64,000 nucleotides of DNA from Synechococcales cyanobacterium GL140_1_metabinner_5_sub (GTDB lineage: Bacteria; Cyanobacteriota; Cyanobacteriia; Cyanobacteriales; Chamaesiphonaceae). Below, piece by piece: positions 44,870-54,022 of the stretch. The translations under genes and the position numbers were made by a program. Every line of letters begins with the position of its first letter. The stretch's first letter is position 1. The stretch covers positions 1 to 64,000 of the forward strand of contig JANYHM010000013.1 in assembly GCA_025359065.1 (NCBI GenBank), read 5' to 3'. The notes beneath the pieces are model-generated. The model did no database searches. It was given only the letters and a program-made list of their open reading frames with translations, and was not told the origin of the DNA.

Positions 44870-46480
44870 TTAACAAACACCATCAGCACATTGATCGCCC
44901 ATAGTCACCATAATTTTAGCTGGCGTACCTCTATTGCCTTCAAGTACAGCACGACCATTGGCAGCTAAGTGTCGAGCGATTTTGTAAACCGCTTCCACTC
45001 GATCGGCCTCGCCAATTTTCTCCGCAATATCTGCCACCGATAGTGGCGTAGAGCTTTGCATCAACACCCCAATCACCGCCAGTTGAATCTTCAGTACACT
45101 TGCCGCCGCTTTTTTACCGGCCTCTACTCCCGGCTGATGATAGGCATTGACATTCACCAAAGAAGCATAGAAACCTACCGCTCTTTCGTACAGAGCAATC
45201 AAAGCACCGATCGATCTAGCATCAGCCTCTTGTACCGTAATACAAATAGAGCCGCGTCCCTTCTCATACAGAGCCGTGCGCGTACCCAACAGAAAACCCG
45301 ATAAATAGTCGCCCATGGTGATATCAGAATCGATCTCCCGAGAAGGGCCATGCCGATCGAGCAACACTTCTACAAAAGTCATGAAAAAATTAGGTACACC
45401 TTCGCGGAGTTGCTGTACATAAGCATGTTGGTCGGTAGAACCCTTGTTGCCATATACTGCGATACCCTGGTATACCGGCTTGCCATCTAAATCTAACTCT
45501 TTGCCTAAAGATTCCATCACCAACTGTTGAAGGTAGCGGCTAAACAGCTTCAAGTTATCTTTGTAGGGCAACACCACCATGTCTTTTTCCCCTTTGCCTT
45601 TGCCTTCTACATACCAACAAAAAGCCAAGAGAGCAGCCGGGTTACTCTTAAAGCTAGGTTGACGAGTGGCAATATCCATTTCTTTGGCTCCGGCCAACAG
45701 TCCTTGAATATCTACGCCTTGCAGGGCTGCGGGCACCAAGCCCACTGCGGACATTTCGGAAGTTCTGCCACCCACCCAGTCTTCCATAGGGAAACGAGCT
45801 ACCCATTTTTCGGCGATCGCCGTTTGATCTAGCTGACTACCAACGCCAGTAATGGCCACTGCATAGTCTGGGAAGTTAAGGCCATGTTTTTGGTAGGCCG
45901 TAGCCATCTCTAACATGCCATTGCGTGGCTCGGGAGTGCTACCAGATTTAGAGATGACAATGACCAGCGTGCTGTTGAGGCGGGGTTCTACTTGGTGGAT
46001 TAAGCGATCGAGTCCAGCCGGGTCGGAATTGTCAATAAAGTGAATGGCCAAAGGAGGCACATCGGGAGCTAAAGCTTCCGAGACAAACTGAGGGCCAAGA
46101 GCAGAGCCGCCGATGCCGATCGAAATGATGTCAGTAAACTTGGGGGCATTGGGGGGCTTGATTTTGCCGCTGAGAACTTGGTTGGCAAAGTCTTCGATGT
46201 TGCGAACATTGGTAATAATTTCTTCGCGGATCTGGGCATTGGGAGCTAAATCTGGGTTGCGCAGCCAGTAGTGTCCTACCATCCGCTGTTCATCGGGGTT
46301 GGCGATTGCACCGCTTTCTAACTCCACCATATCTCGGAATGCTCGATCGAACTTAGGAGCCAAGGCTTCTACATCTGCCTGAGAAAAATTAATGCGGCTA
46401 ATATCTAGGTAGAATTCTAAGTCGGGATGATAGTACAACCAGTCTTGATATTTTTGCCAGAGCGATAAGTTGCTTTCCAT
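44870..46480 (-). CDS. pgi: Glucose-6-phosphate isomerase
   Basis: This 536-residue enzyme interconverts glucose-6-phosphate and fructose-6-phosphate. [20 protein letters not shown] is the phosphosugar-binding loop, [18 protein letters not shown] is the second, and [20 protein letters not shown] is the family signature. The ATG at 46480 is preceded by an AAGG site. The open frame to 46609 codes for residues that do not belong to the family, so I chose the shorter form. The C-terminus ends QCADGVC. It follows the MFS gene in the same direction. Confidence 0.95.
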   Translation of the reverse strand: MESNLSLWQKYQDWLYYHPDLEFYLDISRINFSQADVEALAPKFDRAFRDMVELESGAIANPDEQRMVGHYWLRNPDLAPNAQIREEIITNVRNIEDFANQVLSGKIKPPNAPKFTDIISIGIGGSALGPQFVSEALAPDVPPLAIHFIDNSDPAGLDRLIHQVEPRLNSTLVIVISKSGSTPEPRNGMLEMATAYQKHGLNFPDYAVAITGVGSQLDQTAIAEKWVARFPMEDWVGGRTSEMSAVGLVPAALQGVDIQGLLAGAKEMDIATRQPSFKSNPAALLAFCWYVEGKGKGEKDMVVLPYKDNLKLFSRYLQQLVMESLGKELDLDGKPVYQGIAVYGNKGSTDQHAYVQQLREGVPNFFMTFVEVLLDRHGPSREIDSDITMGDYLSGFLLGTRTALYEKGRGSICITVQEADARSIGALIALYERAVGFYASLVNVNAYHQPGVEAGKKAAASVLKIQLAVIGVLMQSSTPLSVADIAEKIGEADRVEAVYKIARHLAANGRAVLEGNRGTPAKIMVTMGDQCADGVC

Positions 46481-46641
46481 AACCTTGACCTTCTTAGAAC
46501 CCAATAAAATATGTTTTTTTAAAACCTGCCTAGCGATTAAGCTACCAGGGAAGTTGCTCATCTCCCAACAGAATTTACAATTCAACAATTTGTGACTGCC
46601 AGTCAACAAGCCACATCATTTTATCCTCTGGTCGCCAATAG

Positions 46642-47853
46642 TTAAGTATCAATTGTCGCAGCAGTATTCAGCAGCAGCCGATCGAGCAGTTGCAGCAAGA
46701 ACCAAATCCCACCAGAGCATAGAGCCAGCACTCCCCAAAAGCCTTGTACCAAAGTGATCCCCTGATCTAACGCCCAGCCGCCAATCGGTGGGCCAATGGC
46801 AAAACCCACCGCCCAACAGAGAGAATTTAAAGAAGTGTAAACCCCCATTAATTGCTCTGGAGCAATATCGGCAGTAAGAGCCGAAGCCGTGGGGTTATAG
46901 GCTGCCAGCGCCACCGCGATGCCCAACATGGCCATGATCAACCAGCCAACGCTGTGGGCAGGCTGTAAGGTGGCCAAGGCCACAAAAATAAAGCTCATTC
47001 CCCAGATCAAAGCTGCTTTGCCTAATGCCTGGGCATGTCGATCGGGTTTCAGCCAGCGGATTACGGGTAACTGCACTGCGGCCATGGCAATGAGGTTGAC
47101 GGTAAATAATACGGTGACTGTCCAGGTAGTGCCTCCAGCAAAGCGGGTGACATAGAGAGGAATTGCGGTTTCTAGCTGCGCCACGTAGGTTGTGAACATG
47201 ATGTTAATCAACAGATAAAGCTGAAATCTGCGATCGCTCAAAGCCTGCAAATATCCCTGCCAAGGCGACAGGTCACTCACCGCAGTTGGCTTGGTTTCTC
47301 GGATGCCCAACAAAATCACCCAGGCAAACAAAAAGAACGACAGCCCATCCATCCAAAACAGCCAGCGGTAATCAATGGCAAGCTGCAACATCAAGCCGCC
47401 GCCAATGATGCCCAGACCCAAACCCAAGTTATCGGCAAGGCGAGTGACCGCGTAGGCGTTGCGCCGCTCATCAGAAGTTGTGGCCAAATCGGCCACGAGG
47501 GATTCATTAGCTGGCCAATAAAGTCCGATGCCCAGGCCAAACAATAAATTACCTAATACCAGTGACCAAAAATCTTGAGCCAGGGCAAACATCGCCGCCG
47601 CGATCGCCGAAGTCACCATCGCCGCTATCAACAAGGGCTTGCGCCCCACTCGATCAACCAAGCTGCCGCTAGCTAGCCGTCCCACCACACCAAAAATTGA
47701 CTGACAGCCGATCGCTAGCCCCACAGCGGTACTAGAAAGATGCAGATGGCTGACAAAAAATATGGGGGCGTAAAACAGCGTCAGACCACTGCCCAACTGA
47801 GAAATCAGTCGCCCGATCGCCAGTAACCAGACTTGAGAAGCAATTTGGCGCAT
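46642..47853 (-). CDS. MFS transporter
   Basis: This protein of about 403 residues has 12 hydrophobic segments. The motif GRLASGSLVDRVGRKPLLIA is the MFS loop 2-3 signature, and the motif C-like repeat is in FGLGIGLYWPANESLVADLA. The ORF can start at a TTG (47880), but the ATG at 47853 (MRQIASQVW) is more likely. The substrate is not clear; a multidrug or sugar efflux carrier is possible. It is divergent from rpaA. Confidence 0.87.
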   Translation of the reverse strand: MRQIASQVWLLAIGRLISQLGSGLTLFYAPIFFVSHLHLSSTAVGLAIGCQSIFGVVGRLASGSLVDRVGRKPLLIAAMVTSAIAAAMFALAQDFWSLVLGNLLFGLGIGLYWPANESLVADLATTSDERRNAYAVTRLADNLGLGLGIIGGGLMLQLAIDYRWLFWMDGLSFFLFAWVILLGIRETKPTAVSDLSPWQGYLQALSDRRFQLYLLINIMFTTYVAQLETAIPLYVTRFAGGTTWTVTVLFTVNLIAMAAVQLPVIRWLKPDRHAQALGKAALIWGMSFIFVALATLQPAHSVGWLIMAMLGIAVALAAYNPTASALTADIAPEQLMGVYTSLNSLCWAVGFAIGPPIGGWALDQGITLVQGFWGVLALCSGGIWFLLQLLDRLLLNTAATIDT

Positions 47854-47924
47854 GAAAGAAATAGTATCAACTGATACCAAATTAATAGAACGTTAGACTG
47901 CGTATGAAGAAAAGTTGCTGATTA

Positions 47925-47952
47925 TTGCGGATCTTGACTCAGACCTTATAAT
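47925..47952 (+). promoter_or_regulatory. Candidate sigma70 promoter of rpaA
   Basis: TTGCGG (47925-47930) and TATAAT (47947-47952) are separated by 16 bp, about 80 bp before the rpaA ATG. Spacing and the perfect -10 support it. The same region must also serve the divergent MFS gene. Confidence 0.5.
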
Positions 47953-48030
47953 CTTTACAATGAATCCTTATTCTTTCTTTAAGGTATATAGTGGATATCG
48001 CCGTCAAGAACTCACATTTTGTTAACCAAC

Positions 48031-48753
48031 ATGCCCCGGATCCTAGTCATCGATGACGATGCAGCCATTTCAGAAATAGTCTGTATTAACCTCGAAATGG
48101 CTGGCTACGAAGTTAAGCAAGCCCCTGACGGTATCCAAGGTCAGGCTATGGCCATCCAAATGCTGCCTGACTTGATTATGCTCGATTTAATGCTGCCCAA
48201 GGTAGATGGCTATACCGTCTGCCAAAGATTGCGCCGCGATGAGCGTACTGCCGATATTCCGGTAGTGATGTTGACTGCTCTAGGACAAACTCAGAACAAG
48301 GTAGATGGCTTTAATGCCGGTGCCGATGATTATTTAACCAAGCCTTTCGAGATCGAAGAAATGCTGGCTAGAGTGAGAGCTTTGCTGCGTCGTACCGATC
48401 GCATTCCCCATGCAGCCAAGCATACTGAAATATTGAACTATGGGCCACTTATTCTAGTGCCTGAGCGCTTCGAGGCAATGTGGTTCACCAAAACCATCAA
48501 ACTCACTCACCTAGAATTTGAGCTGTTGCATTGCTTGCTACAGCGCCACGGCCAAACTGTTTCTCCTAGCGATATCCTCAAAGAAGTCTGGGGCTACGAC
48601 CCCAACGACGACATCGAGACTATTCGGGTACACATTCGTCACCTACGCACCAAACTAGAACCAGAACCACGTCGTCCTCAGTTCATTAAAACAGTTTATG
48701 GTGCTGGCTATTGTTTAGAATTGCCCCTTGATCAAGACCAAACAAGACAATAA
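48031..48753 (+). CDS. rpaA: Response regulator RpaA (OmpR family)
   Basis: This 240-residue protein has a receiver domain, about 1-120, with the phospho-acceptor D52 in [13 protein letters not shown] and acid pocket IDDD. A winged-helix OmpR domain follows ([40 protein letters not shown]). The linker [15 protein letters not shown] and the whole sequence match RpaA rather than RpaB. In cyanobacteria RpaA is phosphorylated by SasA, drives circadian and dark-survival transcription, and affects phycobilisome coupling. I chose the ATG at 48031 because the ORF otherwise begins at a TTG. Confidence 0.9.
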   Translation: MPRILVIDDDAAISEIVCINLEMAGYEVKQAPDGIQGQAMAIQMLPDLIMLDLMLPKVDGYTVCQRLRRDERTADIPVVMLTALGQTQNKVDGFNAGADDYLTKPFEIEEMLARVRALLRRTDRIPHAAKHTEILNYGPLILVPERFEAMWFTKTIKLTHLEFELLHCLLQRHGQTVSPSDILKEVWGYDPNDDIETIRVHIRHLRTKLEPEPRRPQFIKTVYGAGYCLELPLDQDQTRQ

Positions 48754-48843
48754 GCTGGCAAATATCTTAAACTAAGCTTAATCGCTATTTGTACCTTTGC
48801 TATCTACATGGAGAATTAGACTATCGAAACCATTTATGGAAAA

Positions 48844-50493
48844 TTGCAGGGTCTAAAACCCAATCAGCTTAAACAGCTTCGTCGCCTCTATCAAGAAAGA
48901 CTGCCGATTGATCGCCTCACCACACCAGAATTTAGTCAAAGATTGGCAGCAATTAGCAGCGATATCAAATCCCCCATTTCGGCCTACATTAATCGCCGTG
49001 GCCACATTATTCGGATAGGAGTCGGCACCCCCAGCCAGACTCAAATTCCGCCGTTGGAACTCCCTCGCTATGGTGCCGAACGCCTTAGCGGTATTCGTTG
49101 TATAACCACTCAGCTCAAAGTAGAACCACCCACCGATGCCGCTTTAATGGCCATGGCTTTGCAGCGCCTCGATGCCATGGTCAGTCTTGACGTAATTTCT
49201 AGCGGCTTCCAAAAACGCGGCGGGGGTGTTACTGGTTACGTACAGCAAGCTTATCTTTCACATCTGGTGCCCCATCCAGATGTGAACTGGACTGTCTCGC
49301 CGCCATTAGATCTAGATACTGTCAGTGAACAAGATCTTACTGAGCTAATTGAAAACATTGAGCGGGAGTATTCTCGGGAAGCTGGTGGTCATAGCGGTAG
49401 CGACCAGACCGATCGGGTGGTAATTGTGGGACTAAAAACCATCGCCGTGGGTGATTTGCGGTTCCAAGATGGACTCACCGAGCTAACTCGCCTAGTAGAA
49501 ACTGCTGGTGGCGAAGTCTTACAGGTGATCAAACAAAACCGCACCCGTCCCCATCCCCAAACCGTGGTAGGAGAAGGTAAGGTGCAAGAAATTGCCCTGG
49601 CTGCCCAGAAGGTGGGGGCAAATTTGATTGCTTTTGATTGCAATCTATCGCCTAGTCAGGGTCGTAACCTAGAAACCATGATCGGGATTCGGATTGTCGA
49701 TCGCACCGAGGTAATTCTAGATATTTTTGCCCAACGCGCCCAGTCTGGTGCCGGTAAAATGCAGGTGGAATTGGCTCAGCTCGAATACCAGCTCCCGCGC
49801 ATTAAGGGCATGGGGCTGGCAATGTCCCGTCAAGGGGGTGGTATTGGTACCCGTGGCCCTGGTGAAACCAAGCTAGAAACCGAGCGCCGATCGATCCAAA
49901 AGCGCATTTATAAGCTGCAACAAGACGTAAACCAGCTTCAGGCACACCGATCAAGAATGCGGCAGCAGCGCCAGCAGCAGCAGGTGCCTTCTGTGGCCTT
50001 GGTTGGCTATACCAATGCTGGTAAGTCGACGGTGTTAAATGCCATGACCAATGCCGAGGTCTATGCTGCCGATAAGCTGTTTGCGACTTTGGATCCGACT
50101 ACTAAGCGGATGCATGTGCCGATCGATAACGAAGGCACTATTGGTCAAATCTTACTCACCGACACAGTGGGTTTCATCCATGAGCTACCTCCAGCTCTGA
50201 TGGATTCTTTCCGGGCAACTTTGGAAGAAGTCACCGAGGCCGATGCTTTGATTCACTTAGTGGATCTCTCACATCCGGCTTGGCACAGCCATATTCGAGC
50301 GGTAACGGCAATTTTGGCGGCCATGCCGATTGCCCCGGGGCCAGCGTTGATTGTGTTTAACAAAATCGACCAAGTAGACGAAGAAACTATTGCCAACGCC
50401 ACCTTGGAGTTTCCTCGATCGGTCTTTATTGCCGCTGCCGAACGAACTGGATTAGAAACGCTGCGCTATCGAATTTCACAGCTATTGTCATAG
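48844..50493 (+). CDS. hflX: Ribosome-associated GTPase HflX
   Basis: This protein has about 549 residues. The G domain has GYTNAGKSTVLNAM (G1), LDPTTKRMH, DTVGFIHELP (G3) and NKIDQV (G4). It is preceded by the HflX N-terminal domain (VVGEGKVQEIALAAQ; YQLPRIKGMG and GTRGPGETKLETERR). It has an extra N-terminal region of about 180 residues, seen in cyanobacterial HflX. The TTG at 48844 is the first allowed start. However, in-frame codons upstream read IETIYGK, and relatives are remembered to start METIYG. GGAG (48810-48813) is ideally placed for an AUC codon at 48823. The start may therefore be non-canonical. HflX dissociates or rescues stalled ribosomes. Confidence 0.9.
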   Translation: MQGLKPNQLKQLRRLYQERLPIDRLTTPEFSQRLAAISSDIKSPISAYINRRGHIIRIGVGTPSQTQIPPLELPRYGAERLSGIRCITTQLKVEPPTDAALMAMALQRLDAMVSLDVISSGFQKRGGGVTGYVQQAYLSHLVPHPDVNWTVSPPLDLDTVSEQDLTELIENIEREYSREAGGHSGSDQTDRVVIVGLKTIAVGDLRFQDGLTELTRLVETAGGEVLQVIKQNRTRPHPQTVVGEGKVQEIALAAQKVGANLIAFDCNLSPSQGRNLETMIGIRIVDRTEVILDIFAQRAQSGAGKMQVELAQLEYQLPRIKGMGLAMSRQGGGIGTRGPGETKLETERRSIQKRIYKLQQDVNQLQAHRSRMRQQRQQQQVPSVALVGYTNAGKSTVLNAMTNAEVYAADKLFATLDPTTKRMHVPIDNEGTIGQILLTDTVGFIHELPPALMDSFRATLEEVTEADALIHLVDLSHPAWHSHIRAVTAILAAMPIAPGPALIVFNKIDQVDEETIANATLEFPRSVFIAAAERTGLETLRYRISQLLS

Positions 50494-50508
50494 AGAAGTA
50501 TTCGGTGA

Positions 50509-50931
50509 TTATGGCCGATCGTTTTCATCACCTTCCCAATCGGGGCATTGACCTTCCTGCCAGCCGTAGGGATGAAAGCCACAGACTAATAAATTGCCGC
50601 CAAACATACTGCCGTTGTAATTGCGGCAGCCAACACAGGCGGGCTGATGCTCTGCGGTGGCTTCTCGGTTGGGTTCATAATACAGTGACCAATCGGGGTT
50701 TTCGCCATCAACATTAAAACCGTCTTCCCAGTCAAGATCGCGCCAAATCTCTTCGTTGAGTTCTTTGAACTCGTTAGCGATCGATTCCATATCGATAGTA
50801 ATTTGCTCAGCGACACCCACAATCAAGTCCACCACTTCTGCCGAGGCTTCTTGGACTTCATTGCTAAATTCTTCAACCCCAGTGAGGATTGATTCCCAAA
50901 TTTCTGCTAAATCTTTTTGCCAGTCAGACAT
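50509..50931 (-). CDS. Conserved cyanobacterial hypothetical protein with C-terminal Cys-rich motif
   Basis: This 140-residue protein has an acidic helical first half (about 1-75), possibly coiled, and a C-terminal motif ACVGCRNYNGSMFGGNLLVC, then GFHPYGWQEGQCPDWE. The four Cys and one His suggest a metal site. I recognise it as a conserved cyanobacterial protein without assigned function. It is convergent with hflX, with about 15 bp between stops. Confidence 0.6.
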   Translation of the reverse strand: MSDWQKDLAEIWESILTGVEEFSNEVQEASAEVVDLIVGVAEQITIDMESIANEFKELNEEIWRDLDWEDGFNVDGENPDWSLYYEPNREATAEHQPACVGCRNYNGSMFGGNLLVCGFHPYGWQEGQCPDWEGDENDRP

Positions 50932-51021
50932 AATTACCTAGATGCGGGTATTGGTCATAACTTTAATTTAGCATTATTTTATCGTCAAAGTAGGTGGTTG
51001 AATCTTATTAACCTTAGTGAT

Positions 51022-51666
51022 TTATAGTGATTTCAATGTGTCAGCAGTCAACATACCCATTTGGAGGTGAGCGCGTTCGATCGATTCAATATGATCAGCA
51101 TTACCAATTAAAAACTGAATAGATGTGGGAGCTTCACTCCAATTAAAAGCGCAGGCTCGTAGCTTTTCGCCAGTTAGAGCCGCAAACCAGCCCCCTAAGA
51201 AACCGGCTTCCAGACTAAAGGCTCGGTAAGTAGCATCATCTTTGATCTCTGTACTGCCACCGATACCAGAATTTTCGATAGTTACAACTATCAAGCCCTG
51301 CTCAGACAAACTAAAATCGATCAAGGGTTTGCCTAAACCATGAACAGCCCAAGCCGATTGGATCTGTACAAAGAACTCGGGAGCAATTGTGGTTAAAATA
51401 GGCTGACCATAATACTGCTTAATATCTTGCGATACCCGCCTACAAAAATTCTTACCCCAGTTATCTCCAAAGGTATATAAAGCCAAGTAAGAAGCTTCGC
51501 CTGTTTCTACCCGTAAGGTGTTAGCAACGCTACGTAAAAGCATTTCTGGTACAGCAATTAATCGATCGCCATGGCGCGTAGCCAGTAATCCGGTAGCCGG
51601 ATGAGATGTGACATAGCTTTTAGGATTAAAGCAATTAGTCGGAATGACAGTAGCAGATTTGGACAT
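51022..51666 (-). CDS. V4R domain protein, PAP-operon type (second copy)
   Basis: This 214-residue protein has a V4R (4-vinyl reductase) domain fold: EASYLALYTFGDNWGKNFCR, then GKPLIDFSLSEQGLIVVTIE, and AFSLEAGFLGGWFAALTGEK, then LRACAFNWSEAPT. The Cys near the C-terminus is typical of V4R. V4R domains bind small ligands, including tetrapyrrole-like and hydrocarbon molecules. It is the last of six genes resembling the Synechocystis slr0144-slr0152 (PAP) operon, which contains two V4R proteins. The exact ortholog is uncertain. Confidence 0.72.
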   Translation of the reverse strand: MSKSATVIPTNCFNPKSYVTSHPATGLLATRHGDRLIAVPEMLLRSVANTLRVETGEASYLALYTFGDNWGKNFCRRVSQDIKQYYGQPILTTIAPEFFVQIQSAWAVHGLGKPLIDFSLSEQGLIVVTIENSGIGGSTEIKDDATYRAFSLEAGFLGGWFAALTGEKLRACAFNWSEAPTSIQFLIGNADHIESIERAHLQMGMLTADTLKSL

Positions 51667-51703
51667 AGGTAGAAAGATGTTGTCGAGAGATTGTTAAAAG
51701 TAT

Positions 51704-52180
51704 CTAATTAAGATCGGTCATAATCATACTTTGGCCAAGCTTGAAGTATGGCTTAAGTAACTCAGCTTGCTCTTTAGAAAGCTCTTCACAAAGAGCTTTA
51801 AAAACAAACTTAACTCCTTGATAATGATGTAAGCCCATAGCTTGAATCACATTTTTTTGCCAATAAATAAAGCGATCTTTTAACATTTCTTCATCTTGCA
51901 AGAGCATTCCCAAAGCATAGTATCTTAGAGCCAAAGTTATATCTCTGCGACAAAGCTCAACTCGTGATTTGTCAATTGGCTGATTTCCAGAAAGAGCTTG
52001 GTTCTCATGCAACAGCACCATTGCTCGATCAATAATTGTTTTTTCCTTAGACTCTACAGCTAAGTACGTATCTTTACGCTCTGACCAAGAAGACATTAGG
52101 TGCTCTAAGCTACGCAGATCCTGCGCGTTAGCATAGGTTCCTTCGGCTCCTTCAATCAGTGTTTCTAATAATGTGATCAT
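51704..52180 (-). CDS. Divergent phycobiliprotein-like protein
   Basis: This 158-residue protein matches the phycobilisome globin fold in its middle: ELCRRDITLALRYYALGMLL, then QDEEMLKDRF. This lines up with CLRD...ILRYVTYALLAGD...LEDR of phycocyanin and allophycocyanin. Cys77, in C-x-x-D, falls at the place of the bilin-binding Cys (position 84). The N-terminal part is not conserved with phycobiliproteins. It lies between a V4R gene and the repeat-protein gene in a PAP-like operon. Whether it binds a bilin is not shown. Confidence 0.6.
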   Translation of the reverse strand: MITLLETLIEGAEGTYANAQDLRSLEHLMSSWSERKDTYLAVESKEKTIIDRAMVLLHENQALSGNQPIDKSRVELCRRDITLALRYYALGMLLQDEEMLKDRFIYWQKNVIQAMGLHHYQGVKFVFKALCEELSKEQAELLKPYFKLGQSMIMTDLN

Positions 52181-52255
52181 TTTTTTGACTCCATGTAAAT
52201 AAAAGATGGTTTGTGTAGACTTAAGATTATCTGTACTGATTTTTGATGGTTATCT

Positions 52256-52696
52256 CTAGTTAAGAGAAACGTCATGAGCTGAAGAGCTTTTACTTGTGTT
52301 CAAGAATTGTTCTTGAATAACTTTGGCTGGAACTCGCCATTTAACTTGCTGAAATAATTTACCAACCGTATCGAAGCTCCCTTGGTCTTGATTAGTTAAG
52401 ATAGATCTAGCTACTTTTTTAGCCACTGGATTTTTCGCCGAAGTTATAGTCGGATTATTTTGCCAGTTGACTTGCTCAAATAATTGACCAATTGTGATTA
52501 ATTCATCGTCATACTCTTGTACTTCTATTTCTGAAACAGGTAGTGATTTGCTAATGCTTTGGTCAGCATTAGGCAGGTGATGTTCAGGATTGAATCTAAC
52601 AAAGTTTTGCTTAGGTTTAAAGAAAAGTCGATATAGTCTTCGCAATAAAAGGACGATTGGATTCTTTTTCAACCAACTATATTTACCATTTTTCAT
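52256..52696 (-). CDS. Small protein with two internal repeats, PAP-operon type
   Basis: This 146-residue protein has two copies of a motif: ITIGQLFEQVNWQNNP (about 77-92) and DTVGKLFQQVKWRVPA (about 118-133). The N-terminus is basic with a hydrophobic stretch (PIVLLLRRLYRLFF), possibly membrane-associated. Its ATG overlaps the stop of the upstream V4R gene as ATGA, which shows translational coupling. I recognise no domain. In Synechocystis the PAP operon has a small uncharacterised gene in this position. Confidence 0.6.
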   Translation of the reverse strand: MKNGKYSWLKKNPIVLLLRRLYRLFFKPKQNFVRFNPEHHLPNADQSISKSLPVSEIEVQEYDDELITIGQLFEQVNWQNNPTITSAKNPVAKKVARSILTNQDQGSFDTVGKLFQQVKWRVPAKVIQEQFLNTSKSSSAHDVSLN

Positions 52697-53421
52697 ATGG
52701 CATCTATCGGATTAAATAATTCCGATGCTAAAGAAATTTCTCCATTTTCAAAGCGCTCTGCAATCTCATTGGCATTAGCCCCTGAAGTAATCCAAAACTC
52801 AGCAGCCTTAATGCGCTCTTCAGAGCCAACCAAAAATCGACAAAAATTATTACCCATGGCATAGCACTGAATTTCGGTGCTGCAAAGATTTTCGTTGAAG
52901 GCGGCACTAAAAAAACCTGCTAGTAACCCAGAATACAAATGACAAACTGGCTTGCCCACGTATCCCAATGATTTAGCTACCGCTGAATCAAACAAATCGA
53001 CATAGAAAAATCCACTGTTTCGATTGCTCAAATTAGGAGACCAAGTACCCCAGCCCTGAGCTGTATATGGCCACCACCAAGTTTCTAGGGCAAAGGCCAG
53101 ATTAGATGTTGCTATAGTTAAGCCATGATATTCTTTAAACCAAGCTTGAAAAAGTACAGCATCTTGCTTACCCCAATCGAAGCCAATTTGATAACATAAC
53201 CAACCAGCAGCTTCACCAACTTCGTATTCTAGTCCTTTGAGCAAAGAGACAATAAAGTCTTCTCCGACTAGTAAATTGCGCTGATGATTGTAATCTTTAA
53301 TTATTCCTTGCTCTGGGTTAAAGCGAAAGAATTGGGAGCGGCTATAGTGACATGCATCACGGCTAGTGCGAGTAGGATTCGCTGCAATCTGCGGGATTTC
53401 TGTTTGAATTGTAGATGGCAT
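52693..53421 (-). CDS. V4R domain protein, PAP-operon type (first copy)
   Basis: This 242-residue protein has a V4R fold: EVGEAAGWLCYQIGFDWGKQ, then GYVGKPVCHLYSGLLAGFFS, then NLCSTEIQCYAMGNNFCRFL, then VGSEERIKAAEFWITSG. The GNNFCRFLVG segment is a V4R hallmark. It resembles Slr0144 in the PAP operon. The gene is coupled to the downstream 146-residue ORF. The overall operon suggests a role around photosystem II assembly, which is known only by analogy. Confidence 0.72.
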   Translation of the reverse strand: MPSTIQTEIPQIAANPTRTSRDACHYSRSQFFRFNPEQGIIKDYNHQRNLLVGEDFIVSLLKGLEYEVGEAAGWLCYQIGFDWGKQDAVLFQAWFKEYHGLTIATSNLAFALETWWWPYTAQGWGTWSPNLSNRNSGFFYVDLFDSAVAKSLGYVGKPVCHLYSGLLAGFFSAAFNENLCSTEIQCYAMGNNFCRFLVGSEERIKAAEFWITSGANANEIAERFENGEISLASELFNPIDAI

Positions 53422-53535
53422 AGGATAACTCTATTCTGATTATCGACCTCCGCAACTCCAGCGGTGCTGAGCGTGATCGAACATATCTTGCTGCTCTTAG
53501 TAATCCCTATTTGTAGATGAATATTACTGTTTATA

Positions 53536-54006
53536 TTAATTTTTTGAGAAATTTGCGGCGAATTTGTTACTAGCTTCCTTCATTTTCTCTAGAGCCGATC
53601 GCATTACCAACTTACCTGCCTCTACTAATATTTCACCAGTCATAGGGTGAATCAAGGTTTGCTGGGCTTTTTTACCAATCTCTTGCTCTAAATATTCAGT
53701 CGATTTAACAAAAGTTCCCTGGGGCATTCCAATAACAACGCCATTGCCAACTATCCGAGTTTGACAAGCTAACCGCGCACCAGGCCGATCAATTTTGGTG
53801 AACTGCAACGTCATTTGTTCTTGCTGAGTTGGCGCAGTCAGTGAATCTGAACCATCTATCACAAAAAAGTGGCAAGAAGCACACATTCCTTGTCCGCCAC
53901 AGATTTGGTCAATCAGGACATCATTCGCTTTAAAAACAGATAACAGCGTGACATTATGATCAGCCTCTATCTGTTTATTATCGATGCTAAGAGTAATTGT
54001 TGTCAT
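53536..54006 (-). CDS. 2Fe-2S ferredoxin, PAP-operon type
   Basis: This 156-residue protein has a 2Fe-2S domain (about 1-100). Its four Cys lie at C36, C42, C45 and C81 (DQICGGQGMCASCHFF and ARLACQTR), the C-x5-C-x2-C spacing of the adrenodoxin or bacterial type, not plant-type PetF. A C-terminal extension (about 100-156) carries HPMTGEILVEAGKLVMRSAL, of unknown use. It is the second gene of the unit, directly after the pseudo-receiver gene (17 bp), and may supply electrons to the V4R or bilin-related partners. That is inference. Confidence 0.8.
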   Translation of the reverse strand: MTTITLSIDNKQIEADHNVTLLSVFKANDVLIDQICGGQGMCASCHFFVIDGSDSLTAPTQQEQMTLQFTKIDRPGARLACQTRIVGNGVVIGMPQGTFVKSTEYLEQEIGKKAQQTLIHPMTGEILVEAGKLVMRSALEKMKEASNKFAANFSKN

Positions 54007-54022
54007 GAGATAATAATCTCTT

